Of a stretch of DNA of 9,624 bases, positions 1 to 6,545 are shown piece after piece. Numbering within the stretch: the stretch's first letter is position 1; every line of letters begins with the position of its first letter. The notes under the pieces are model-generated. The model made no database searches. It worked only from the letters and a program-made list of their open reading frames with translations, and had not been told where the DNA came from. The position numbers were made by a program, and so were the translations under genes. The stretch comes from Syntrophorhabdaceae bacterium PtaU1.Bin034 (lineage in GTDB: Bacteria > Desulfobacterota_G > Syntrophorhabdia > Syntrophorhabdales > WCHB1-27), in NCBI GenBank assembly GCA_002067405.1, contig MVRP01000160.1, positions 1 through 9,624 on the forward strand. Reading direction: 5' to 3'.

Positions 1-1
1 C

Positions 2-2491
2 CACAACGGGCTGGGTCCCAACATTTATGTGAATGATGCCGTTTCCTGGTCCGCCAATACCACGCTGACGCTCCTTGCCGACAACAGCATCAACATAAAC
101 GCACCCATCACCGCCTCCGGCGATACCGCCATCTTGATCCTCAACGCAGGGAAGGATATCAACATTAATAACGCCGTGACCCTCGAAGGGGCGAATGCGA
201 CGCTTGTGATGGCTTACGGGGGTGACTACCATATCCTCACCAAGGCGAGCTACAGCGGGGCAGTGATCGGTGCGGACGGGTACCCGGTGGCGCAGGTGGA
301 CCCGCATGACCCTGCCAACGGCGGCGACGGGGTGTACGGGAGCATCACCTTTACGAATCACGATAATAAGAACGGTTTGACGATCAATGGCACTCCCTAC
401 ACGCTGATCCACACTAAGAACGATCTGGACAATATCAACAGTACAGCACCTGACGTCAATGGCTACTCCAGCGGGAACGGTTATTACGCCCTAGCCGGGA
501 ACCTCGACTTATCCGGGACGACCTACACCAGTTCACCTATAACTACGCTATCCCGCACGCTCGCCGGGATGGGCCATGTAATCAGTAATCTGACCGTAAA
601 CGCGCCGACAGGCGATGTGGGCCTGATAGGCCGGGCGCCTATAGGGTCGGCGGCCGTCATCCGTGACATCGGGCTGGTGGACGTGAGCATTATTACCGGA
701 GGGATGTATAGCGGTGCGTTGCTGGGCTACTCGTACGGCGCAGCTATCAGTGGCGTATATGTGACTGCCACTGACAAGGATGACCCTTCCACGGTATACG
801 GAACGAGTGCGGGGATGATCGGTGGTCTTGTCGGCCAGGCAGGCTACACCACCATTACCGACTCTTACTCCGATGCCAATGTTACGGTGAATAGTCCCGG
901 TGGCGGGTACACCGGCGGCCTGGTCGGCCAGGCCGCATACACCACGATCACCAACGCTCATACCACCGGCAATGTGAACCAAACGAGGGTTCTCACTGGC
1001 ACCACCGCGGGCGGATTGGTGGGAAGTGGCTCCGTGAGGGTAACTAATTCGTATGCAACGGGTGACGTCACATCGAATGGAAACGGCGTGGGTGGTCTGA
1101 TCGGCTCCAGTTCCGGGTCAACGTCATGGCTTGTATCCGTTGTCAACTCCTTCGCCACCGGCGATGTAACCGGGCTCAACAACGTCGGCGGCCTCATCGG
1201 GTCTATCAGCGGCTACGCCTCGACGGTGATGGCGACGGTCGATAATTGCTGGGCCACGGGCAACGTGAAATCGACCGGCAACAGCGTCGGCGGTCTCATC
1301 GGTACTGCCAGTTATGTGAATATCAGCAACTCCCATTACACCACGGGCACGGTCACTACCGATGCCACCGGCGGGGTCAGTAATATGGGCGGCCTGGTCG
1401 GGTACCTGATCCGCGGGTCTATCACGGACTCCTATGCTACGAGCCATGTGATCGGCAACGGGGCCAGTTCGTATATGGGCGGCCTGGTCGGATATTTGAA
1501 TAACGGCTCCATTACGAGGTCCTATGCCACGGGTGATGTGGTGAACGGCGCCGACCATGCGGGGGGGCTGGCTGGGAGCGCCACCGGCGGCCTCGCTTCC
1601 ACAATCACCGATTCCTGGGCGAGTGGCGACGTGTCCGGCACTAACGAAGTGGGCGGACTGACGGGCGGCCTCGTCGGCACCATCTCGAACTCATACGCCC
1701 TCGGTAATGTGACTGGGGACAAATGGGTTGGCGGCCTAGTCGGAGCTGTAGTGGCAAACGACAGATCGTATATCATCAATTCCTATGCAATGGGTGACGT
1801 CACGGGAGGCGACCGTGTGGGCGGCCTGGCCGGAGATATTGGGCCCGGCGTATCCATGAGCGATTCCTACTTTGGCGGCCGCGTGACGGGCACAGGGGAG
1901 AGCGTCGGTGCGCTCGTCGGCCATTCGCAGTGGCTTGACTTTGGGGACCGTTCAGGCCCCAACCAGATCACGAACACTTACTGGGATGCAGACAAGAACG
2001 GTCAAACCAATGCTGTCGGTAGAACAGAGCATAACTTCGGTGATGTTACGGTGGGAAACGGCGACACCATCCTGACGGGCACTCAGGGCCTTACCACGGA
2101 GCAGTGGCCCGACCTCCAATACTACCGTGACGGTACCATCGACCAGGTGCTTGCCGACCGCCAGGCAGCAGCCGATGCCGCAGCAGCAGCTAAGGCAGCA
2201 GCCGATGCCGCAGCACAGCAAGCAGCCGAGGAATCGGCTGCACGGCAAGCAGCCTTCGAAGCCGATGCCGGTACCCAGGCAGGCCAGACCACGGGCCAGG
2301 CCCTCCAGCGTGAGTCGAACCCGACAAAGGAGACAAACGGGGCCACCGTGCTTGCGGGACAGCAACAGCCGTCTCTGGATGACCACATTGTCTTTGCCGA
2401 GTCAAGCAGTTACTCGGCGACCATCAAGTCCATCAGCGCCGATGAGGTCGAGTTCAAGCTGGAAGACGACTCTCGCGGCGAGAAGAAATAG
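2..2491 (+). CDS. GLUG-repeat filamentous-haemagglutinin-like exoprotein, 3' part
   Basis: This is a large secreted surface protein, cut at its 5' end by the window; the frame is already open at base 2, so the ATG at base 29 is internal. The visible part is about 829 residues. The first ~110 residues are short beta-strand-forming, Asn/Thr/Ala-rich runs typical of FHA-like beta-helices. From about base 820 to 1960 there are about 12 GLUG units, pattern GGLVG...(I/V)(T/S)(N/D)SYATG(D/N)V, closing with a capping NTYWD motif near base 1975. Bases 2148-2270 encode an alanine-rich, probably coiled-coil segment (ADAAAAAKAAADAAAQ), followed by an acidic, charged C-terminus. There is no autotransporter barrel, LPXTG or PEP-CTERM tail, so two-partner (TpsA-like) secretion is the likeliest route (inference); no TpsB partner is in the window. 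GLUG proteins are generally adhesins or surface proteins; the ligand is unknown. Confidence 0.85.
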   Translation, partial: HNGLGPNIYVNDAVSWSANTTLTLLADNSININAPITASGDTAILILNAGKDININNAVTLEGANATLVMAYGGDYHILTKASYSGAVIGADGYPVAQVDPHDPANGGDGVYGSITFTNHDNKNGLTINGTPYTLIHTKNDLDNINSTAPDVNGYSSGNGYYALAGNLDLSGTTYTSSPITTLSRTLAGMGHVISNLTVNAPTGDVGLIGRAPIGSAAVIRDIGLVDVSIITGGMYSGALLGYSYGAAISGVYVTATDKDDPSTVYGTSAGMIGGLVGQAGYTTITDSYSDANVTVNSPGGGYTGGLVGQAAYTTITNAHTTGNVNQTRVLTGTTAGGLVGSGSVRVTNSYATGDVTSNGNGVGGLIGSSSGSTSWLVSVVNSFATGDVTGLNNVGGLIGSISGYASTVMATVDNCWATGNVKSTGNSVGGLIGTASYVNISNSHYTTGTVTTDATGGVSNMGGLVGYLIRGSITDSYATSHVIGNGASSYMGGLVGYLNNGSITRSYATGDVVNGADHAGGLAGSATGGLASTITDSWASGDVSGTNEVGGLTGGLVGTISNSYALGNVTGDKWVGGLVGAVVANDRSYIINSYAMGDVTGGDRVGGLAGDIGPGVSMSDSYFGGRVTGTGESVGALVGHSQWLDFGDRSGPNQITNTYWDADKNGQTNAVGRTEHNFGDVTVGNGDTILTGTQGLTTEQWPDLQYYRDGTIDQVLADRQAAADAAAAAKAAADAAAQQAAEESAARQAAFEADAGTQAGQTTGQALQRESNPTKETNGATVLAGQQQPSLDDHIVFAESSSYSATIKSISADEVEFKLEDDSRGEKK
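2164..2215 (+). repeat. 30-nt in-frame tandem repeat in the exoprotein tail
   Basis: A 22-base string beginning ggcagcagccgatgcc occurs at 2164-2185 and again at 2194-2215. The period of exactly 30 nt (10 codons) keeps the frame and encodes a repeated AAADAAA block. Gain or loss of a unit would lengthen or shorten the alanine-rich segment without a frameshift. Confidence 0.7.
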
Positions 2492-2518
2492 CCGGGCGTG
2501 CACAAGCACGCTTTCGGC
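2491..2518 (+). terminator. Hairpin just after the exoprotein stop
   Basis: A perfect 6-bp stem gcgtgc/gcacgc (2496-2501 with 2506-2511) closes on an ACAA loop and is followed by TTT. The flanking gccg/cggc (2491-2494, 2515-2518) can extend it. It starts at the last base of the stop codon. The T run is short, so it may be a weak terminator or a 3' stabilising hairpin. Confidence 0.45.
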
Positions 2519-2646
2519 AAGGCAAAAGGAGGTGATGCTGGGGATGAGGATAATACTATCGGACAGGCAGCCCGGCAGAAGCAAAGCCGGGCAAGTGAAA
2601 CGCACCATTTGCCTTGATAAACTCAACCACTATTAGGGAGGTTAGA

Positions 2647-3614
2647 ATGCGAAGCAAACTCGGATTGTTTTCACTTTGTGTGATGGCTGCGGTCTTCGTA
2701 CTCGCCGCATCGAGCAGTTGGGCGGAACCCAATTGTACTATTCAGATCCCCGGCTCCGGGTCCCCCAACGTAAAGATAGCCGTGGCGGCGAACTTTGTCG
2801 CGGCGGCGCGGCGGCATCCCAACTCATCACTGAGTGCTATGACGGTGGTTTCGGCCCTTGCGGCACTACCGGCGCAAACTATATTATTTGTTCAGACTCC
2901 ACCGGGAACCTCAGGGCTGCGATGGGCCCACCCCCCTCCTGCCCCACCGATGGCCAGTACGGATACTTTTTCGCGGCGGACACCAGCGCCGCGTCCTATA
3001 GCGCGTGCACAAGCGCCGGTAGTCCGTGGTCGTATGCGAGGGGCGTACCTGTGTTTTTTGGGTATCGTAATGGTGGTATAACCGATACGAACCAATTCAG
3101 TACGGCTTTGTCGGGATCTTCAGCAACTATCGCTACTACCGTAGGCGGAGGAGCTTATCCAATCAATACAGGGCAATCGTCTTTGATAGCCGTCGCGGAC
3201 ACGAGCGCGCCCTACGGGGTCAAAGCCCATCTCCTGATAAACACCATGATGGGACTAAGTCCGGGACTGCCCACAAGTCCTCCAGCCTATGTGTATCATT
3301 CCTCCACCGGTGCCAATGGCCTCTTCCCCAATATAGGCGCCGCTTACGCAGCCGTTGGAACGGGTGATATCAAATCCGGATTCGTGGGGAAGTCGCAGAT
3401 ATGCTCCTCGGACGGCACCGTGGATCTCGGTACTTATACCTACGTGCAGTTCACGAATGACGCCTACACGCTCGATCAAAAGGCAATTAAGCTCAATTCG
3501 TCGGCTGCGGTCACGGCGTTCGATAACTATATAACGTACAAGAGGGGCCTTACGGGGTCAGACCCTGATAGCTGGGCCGCCTTTGCTATTAAAAACTGCT
3601 ATATATACCCGTGA
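2647..3614 (+). pseudogene. ModA-like periplasmic binding protein, copy 1, frameshifted
   Basis: This is a paralogue of the intact gene at 4061. An AGGGAGG ribosome binding site (2635-2641) sits 5 bases before ATG 2647. The signal peptide and the start of the mature protein (..VKIAVAANFVAAA) are in one frame. A perfect 8-bp tandem duplication (gcggcggc at 2800-2807 and 2808-2815) then shifts the frame, and translation runs into a wrong-frame stop at 3081. All remaining ModA-like motifs (STGNL, GYFFAAD, APYGVKA, SGFVGKSQI) continue uninterrupted in the other frame to the TGA at 3612-3614. Removing one 8-mer gives a 319-residue protein that aligns end to end with copy 2. The rest of the frame is free of stops, so the lesion is recent, switchable or a sequencing error. 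If restored, the product would be an exported solute-binding-like protein with about eight cysteines. Confidence 0.8.
2800..2815 (+). repeat. 8-bp tandem duplication causing the frameshift
   Basis: Two perfect copies of gcggcggc lie back to back. The paralogue at 4214-4221 has a single copy in the same sequence context (gtc[gcggcggc]atccca). Eight bases are not a multiple of three, so the unit number sets the reading frame of the gene. Confidence 0.85.
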
Positions 3615-3630
3615 CGGAACACCAGACCTT

Positions 3631-3678
3631 CTCCGCGCTCCGGTCTCCTCTTCACGAGAAGGCCGGAAGCTGCGGGAG
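3631..3678 (+). terminator. Conserved 3' hairpin of ModA-like copy 1
   Basis: A long imperfect stem starts 16 bases after the TGA: ctccgc / gcgggag outside, gctccgg / ccggaagc in the middle and tctcctc / gagaagg inside, with a small TTCAC-type loop. There is no U-run after it, so it may be a Rho-type or 3'-end-protecting structure rather than a classical intrinsic terminator. The same hairpin follows copy 2. Confidence 0.5.
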
Positions 3679-3779
3679 ACTCCGACACGGTATATGTAAC
3701 AGTCAGTCGGCGCTGATGGAGCCAGATATGAAAGCAACAGGTAGAACGAACCATACGTAACACCGTTACCTCAAAAGGC

Positions 3780-3830
3780 AACGGGTCCGCCTCGCCTCAT
3801 GAGTTTTGTGAGGCTTAGGGCGGACCCGTT
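3780..3830. repeat. Large two-tier inverted repeat between the two copies
   Basis: A perfect 12-bp outer stem (aacgggtccgcc at 3780-3791 with ggcggacccgtt at 3819-3830) encloses a perfect 6-bp inner stem (gcctca 3794-3799 with tgaggc 3809-3814). On the minus strand the stem is followed by gcctttt, which gives it some character of a minus-strand terminator; on the plus strand no T-run follows. It could be a bidirectional terminator, a small structured RNA or a protein-binding palindrome. Confidence 0.6.
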
Positions 3831-3847
3831 GTGATAATCAAACAATT

Positions 3848-4033
3848 ATGAAGTCGGACTTTACCGTGAATGTGGACAAGTATCCGCGCTTCAACAGCTA
3901 TCTCGTGGAGGACAACCGGGGCTCCCGCTTCACAGGAAAAAGCAGAGTGTACGGCAGTATCGAAATCAATTCGCCCGAGCAAGTGAAACGCACCATGTCA
4001 CGAGGGAAACAGGAGCTATTCAAATTACCTTGA
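3848..4033 (+). CDS. Possible small ORF of 61 residues before ModA-like copy 2
   Basis: An open frame from ATG 3848 to TGA 4031-4033 encodes a basic, hydrophilic 61-residue product without a signal peptide or membrane segment. I recognise no family. No convincing ribosome binding site precedes the ATG. Its 3' end runs into duplication unit B: the shared leader encodes QVKRT here, and the corresponding leader of unit A reads QVKRT in a short ORF too. It ends 27 bases before the next gene's ATG. It could be a leader peptide, a gene remnant or chance. Confidence 0.25.
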   Translation: MKSDFTVNVDKYPRFNSYLVEDNRGSRFTGKSRVYGSIEINSPEQVKRTMSRGKQELFKLP

Positions 4034-4060
4034 TAAACTCAATTATTAGGGAGGTTTAGA

Positions 4061-4993
4061 ATGCGAAGCAAACTCGTATTGTTTTCACTTTGTGTGATGG
4101 CTGCGGTCTTCGTACTCGCCGCATCGAGCAGTTGGGCGGCACCCAATTGTACTATTCAGATCCCCGGCTTCGGGTCCCCCGACGTAAAGATAGCCGTGGC
4201 GGCGAACTTCGTCGCGGCGGCATCCCAGCTCATCACTGACTGCGTGAGCACGGGCTCTTGCAGCACTACCGGCGCAAACTATATTATTTGTTCAGACTCC
4301 ACCGGGAACCTTAGGGCTGCGATGGGCACCCCCTGCCCCACCGATGGCCAGTACGGCTATTTTTTCGCGGCGGACACCAGCGCCGCGATCTATAGCGGGT
4401 GCCCGAACGCCGGTAGTCCGTGGTCGTATGCCAGGGGCGTACCTGTGTTTTTTGGGTATCGTAATGGTGGCATAACCGATGCGAGCCAATTGATTGAGCA
4501 GACATCGGGAGTCGCTGCGACTATCAATACTACCGTAGGCGGAAATTATACAATCAATACAACCGACTCGTGTCTTATAGCCGTGGCAGATACGACTGCG
4601 CCTTATGGGGTGAAGGGACAAGCCCTGATAAGCGAGATGATTGGGATAACAATTCCTCCTATTCCGGCCTGTGTGTATGATTCCTCCACCGGCGCCCATG
4701 GTCTCTTTCCCAATATAGGCGCCGTTTTCGCAGCCATTGGAACGGGTGCTATCAAATCCGGATTCGTGGGGAAGTCGCAGATATGCTCGAACGGCGAGGT
4801 GAATCCTTCCATTTATACCTACGTGCAGTTCACGAATGACGCCTACACGCTCGATCAAAAGGCGATTAGGCTCAATTCGTCGACTGAGGTCACGGTGTTC
4901 GATAACTATATAACGTACAAGAGGGGCCTTACGGGGTCAGACCCTGATAGCTGGGCCGCCTTTGCTATTAAAAACTGCTATATATATCCGTGA
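4061..4993 (+). CDS. ModA-like cysteine-rich periplasmic binding protein, copy 2
   Basis: This 310-residue exported protein has an AGGGAGG ribosome binding site at 4048-4054, 6 bases before the ATG. Residues 1-26 form a Sec signal peptide (basic MRSK, hydrophobic core, likely cleavage at SWA/AP). The mature part follows the order of the molybdate-binding protein ModA family: VKIAVAANF near the N-terminus, SDSTGNL (the oxyanion-site SSG-like loop), GYFFAAD, GVPVFFGYRNG, IAVADTTAPYGVK, IGAVFAAIGTGAIKSGFVGKSQI-like region and a terminal FAIKNCYIYP. The length is somewhat above the usual ~250 residues. Unlike typical ModA it has ten cysteines in the mature part, suggesting disulfides. No ModB permease or ModC ATPase lies nearby, so it may bind an anion without being part of a standard importer, or serve an extracellular role. 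The fold call is good; the ligand is unknown. Confidence 0.75.
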   Translation: MRSKLVLFSLCVMAAVFVLAASSSWAAPNCTIQIPGFGSPDVKIAVAANFVAAASQLITDCVSTGSCSTTGANYIICSDSTGNLRAAMGTPCPTDGQYGYFFAADTSAAIYSGCPNAGSPWSYARGVPVFFGYRNGGITDASQLIEQTSGVAATINTTVGGNYTINTTDSCLIAVADTTAPYGVKGQALISEMIGITIPPIPACVYDSSTGAHGLFPNIGAVFAAIGTGAIKSGFVGKSQICSNGEVNPSIYTYVQFTNDAYTLDQKAIRLNSSTEVTVFDNYITYKRGLTGSDPDSWAAFAIKNCYIYP

Positions 4994-5010
4994 CGGAACA
5001 CCATGACCTT

Positions 5011-5058
5011 CTCCGCGCTCCGGTCTCCTCTTCACGAGAAGGCCGGAAGCTGCGGGAG
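5011..5058 (+). terminator. Conserved 3' hairpin of ModA-like copy 2
   Basis: This is the same 48-base imperfect hairpin as at 3631-3678, identical across the stem, starting 17 bases after the TGA. Its conservation is higher than that of the middle of the coding regions. The lack of a U-tract leaves the termination role uncertain. Confidence 0.5.
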
Positions 5059-5280
5059 ACTCCGACACACGGTACACGTAACGGTTGAATAGAGCATGAA
5101 AAGGAGCGTTTTTGACGCAGATGAACACGGATAGACCTTGCCCGGGGGCGGATGGCCACAGATGAGAAGCTTTTGTGTCCACCATGGTGATAAAGCGGCA
5201 ATGGTGTCCACACCTGTCCCGCTTCGTGGAAAAGAAGTGCAGTTGTTTGACAATACCCACCACAAACTGAAGGAGATTAT
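5059..5280. other. Intergenic region before the parvulin gene
   Basis: No gene is visible here. The first part is the end of duplication unit B. Around 5113-5135 the sequence acgcagatgaacacgg has a roughly 10-base spaced GAT pattern that resembles the decamers of the dispersed repeat downstream, but only loosely. Near 5180-5213 the string atggtg recurs within short stretches. A TTGACA at 5247-5252 has no -10 at a usable distance. The stretch ends with the GAAGGAG ribosome binding site (5269-5275) of the next gene. Confidence 0.5.
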
Positions 5281-6255
5281 ATGCACACCGGAAAAGTACT
5301 GCTCGTCGCTCTATGTATCCTTTCCCTCGCTGGCTCTGCGGTGGCCGCAGACACGGCCGCCTCAATCCCTCCCACGGAGAAGACACCCAACGTAGTGGCG
5401 GTGGTGAACGGCGCGGAGGTCACTCTCGATGACTTTAATAAACAGCTCTACCAGGCGCAGCGCATGGTCCTGGACGGGGGCAGGCTCCTCACCGCCTCGC
5501 ACCTCGCCCGCCTGCGCTCGGACGTCCTGGAAGGCCTCGTGAAATACGAGCTGCTCTACCTGGAAAGCAAGAAGACGGTAAAGGTCACCGACGCCGACAT
5601 CGCGGCAGAGTTCGATAAGATGAAGGGCCAGTTCCGGAGCGAGACGGACTTCCAGAAAGTCTCTCTCTCACTCCGCCCGGAAGTGGAACGGACGTTATCG
5701 ATCCGGAAGTACTTCGACACCTATGCCTCGAAGGCCGAGGTGACGGACGAGGAGATCAGGTCCTACTACGACGCGAACCGCAACGGCTTCTTGGAGCCAG
5801 AGCAGGTAAAGGCGAGCCATATCATGGTCAAGGTCAATCCGCAAGGGAATGAGGAGAAGAAAACCGAAGCGAAGAAAAAGATCGAGGACATCCGCAAGAA
5901 GGTCCTTGCAGGGGAGGACTTTGCCTCCCTCGCCCGCACCTCTTCCGAGGACATCACCGCTTCCCGGGGCGGGGACATGGGCTACATCCGCCGGGGCCAA
6001 CTCCTGAAGCCCGTGGAGGATGTCCTCTTTGCCCTGAAAGCCGGGGAGGTGAGTGAGGTAGTGGAAACCTGGATAGGCTACCACCTCCTCAAAGTTGCAG
6101 AGCATAAGCCTGAGACGACCCTCTCCTTCGAGGACGTGAAGGACCGGGTGCGCACCGTGCTTCAGCAGAAAAAGGGGCAGGAGGAGGCGAGTGCCTACAT
6201 GACCGGGGTGCGGGAAAAGGCTGTAGTGCAGACCTTTCCGCCTCCCGAGGAGTAG
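5281..6255 (+). CDS. Periplasmic parvulin-type peptidyl-prolyl isomerase (SurA/PrsA-like)
   Basis: This 324-residue exported folding catalyst interconverts cis/trans prolyl bonds in secreted or outer-membrane proteins. GAAGGAG at 5269-5275 stands 5 bases before the ATG and fixes the start. Residues 1-22 are a signal peptide (core VLLVALCILSLAGSAVAA). Residues ~37-160 resemble the SurA N-terminal helical chaperone domain (VVAVVNGAEVTLDDFNK, then long helices). Residues ~175-278 are the parvulin domain: KASHIMVKV, the SED..ASRGGDMGYIRRGQL loop, FALKAGEVSEVV and GYHLLKV. A charged helical tail ends in a Pro-rich TFPPPEE. One parvulin domain and this length fit PrsA/PpiC-like periplasmic chaperones. 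It follows the exported ModA-like genes, about 290 bases downstream, so co-transcription is unproven. In Bordetella the parvulin Par27 assists filamentous haemagglutinin, so a role for the upstream exoprotein is plausible (inference). Confidence 0.9.
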   Translation: MHTGKVLLVALCILSLAGSAVAADTAASIPPTEKTPNVVAVVNGAEVTLDDFNKQLYQAQRMVLDGGRLLTASHLARLRSDVLEGLVKYELLYLESKKTVKVTDADIAAEFDKMKGQFRSETDFQKVSLSLRPEVERTLSIRKYFDTYASKAEVTDEEIRSYYDANRNGFLEPEQVKASHIMVKVNPQGNEEKKTEAKKKIEDIRKKVLAGEDFASLARTSSEDITASRGGDMGYIRRGQLLKPVEDVLFALKAGEVSEVVETWIGYHLLKVAEHKPETTLSFEDVKDRVRTVLQQKKGQEEASAYMTGVREKAVVQTFPPPEE

Positions 6256-6267
6256 GGGGCAAGGGGG

Positions 6268-6545
6268 ACGGCATAGCTTACGGCCGGGGGAGCTGTATGG
6301 CTTTATCAAAGGACTTCATTTTGCCGCCCGCTTACGCTCGATAAAGGCGGATAAGAGCGGATAAAGGCCATGAAAGAAAGAGAGGGCTGAGCGACGGCGA
6401 TAGTGCCGTCCCTCAGATTCCGGCCTCCGGGCGGAATACTCTCACTGCCCGGAAGGCATGAGGGATTTACCGCAGGTATGGTTACTTGCGGTAAAAGGAA
6501 GACGGGTTAGTTCTTGTCCGCTCTTATCCGTAAACCTGTCTATGG
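6268..6545 (+). repeat. Dispersed structured repeat, copy 1
   Basis: This copy begins at acggcata, 12 bases after the parvulin stop. A conserved left block of about 70 bases (..gccgcccgcttacgctc) leads into three decamers, gataaaggcg, gataagagcg and gataaaggcc (6340-6369). Four hairpins follow: 6387-6416 (ctgag/ctcag plus gacggc/gccgtc), 6418-6436 (ttccg/cggaa), 6439-6464 (ctctca/tgaggg plus tgcc/ggca) and 6467-6494 (12 pairs, one G-T). The right end carries inverted decamers; tccgctcttatccg at 6517-6530 is a perfect 14-bp inverted match to 6348-6361. The boundary fades over the last 15 bases and overlaps the stop codon (6540-6542) of the minus-strand gene. It sits between two convergent genes. 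Confidence 0.8.

Larger units (their letters stand above)
2591..3705 (+). repeat. Direct duplication unit A (leader, ModA-like gene, 3' hairpin)
   Basis: This unit matches unit B at 3979-5085. The match begins with gcaagtgaaacgcaccat, continues through a shared ccttgataaactc leader and AGGGAGG ribosome binding site, covers the whole gene and runs about 80-90 bases past the stop. Unit A lacks about 28 bases of leader that unit B has between cgcaccat and ccttgataaactc. Similarity is near-perfect at both ends of the gene and in the 3' hairpin, and much lower in the middle of the coding region, which could reflect gene conversion or selection. Confidence 0.8.
3979..5085 (+). repeat. Direct duplication unit B (leader, ModA-like gene, 3' hairpin)
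   Basis: This is the partner of the unit at 2591-3705, in the same orientation, separated from it by about 270 bases that hold the large inverted repeat and the small ORF. The match ends around gactccgacac, after which the two downstream sequences diverge. Direct repeats of about 1.1 kb can recombine, which would delete one gene copy and the spacer. Confidence 0.8.

Noticed and set aside
548..1779. Several long minus-strand open frames within the exoprotein gene
   Set aside because: They mirror the repetitive GLUG coding strand (codon-shadow frames), have no ribosome binding sites and no recognisable domains.
2127..2636. 169-residue plus-strand frame overlapping the exoprotein tail
   Set aside because: Most of it is an out-of-frame reading of the alanine-rich repeat (Gln/Pro/Arg-rich). 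Only the last ~30 codons follow an AGGAGG-like site, and these are too weak to call a gene.
4292..4858. 188-residue minus-strand open frame opposite ModA-like copy 2
   Set aside because: A similar frame opposite copy 1 is broken up; the plus strand has a signal peptide, a strong ribosome binding site and family motifs, so this is a shadow.
5247..5252. TTGACA as -35 of a parvulin promoter
   Set aside because: The only AT-rich candidate -10 lies more than 20 bases away and overlaps the start codon region.
6340..6369. CRISPR or iteron-type replication origin
   Set aside because: Only three 10-base units without spacers, and no cas or rep genes; they belong to the dispersed repeat.
6370..6390. 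Conserved tiny ORF (MKEREG) within the repeat copies
   Set aside because: Six codons, no ribosome binding site at proper spacing, and conservation is explained by the repeat itself.
6268..6545. Integron attC site or known riboswitch (such as c-di-GMP or cobalamin)
   Set aside because: The length and hairpin layout do not fit attC; no GTTRRRY/RYYYAAC core pair is visible. No conserved riboswitch core is recognisable, and one copy sits after, not before, the neighbouring genes.
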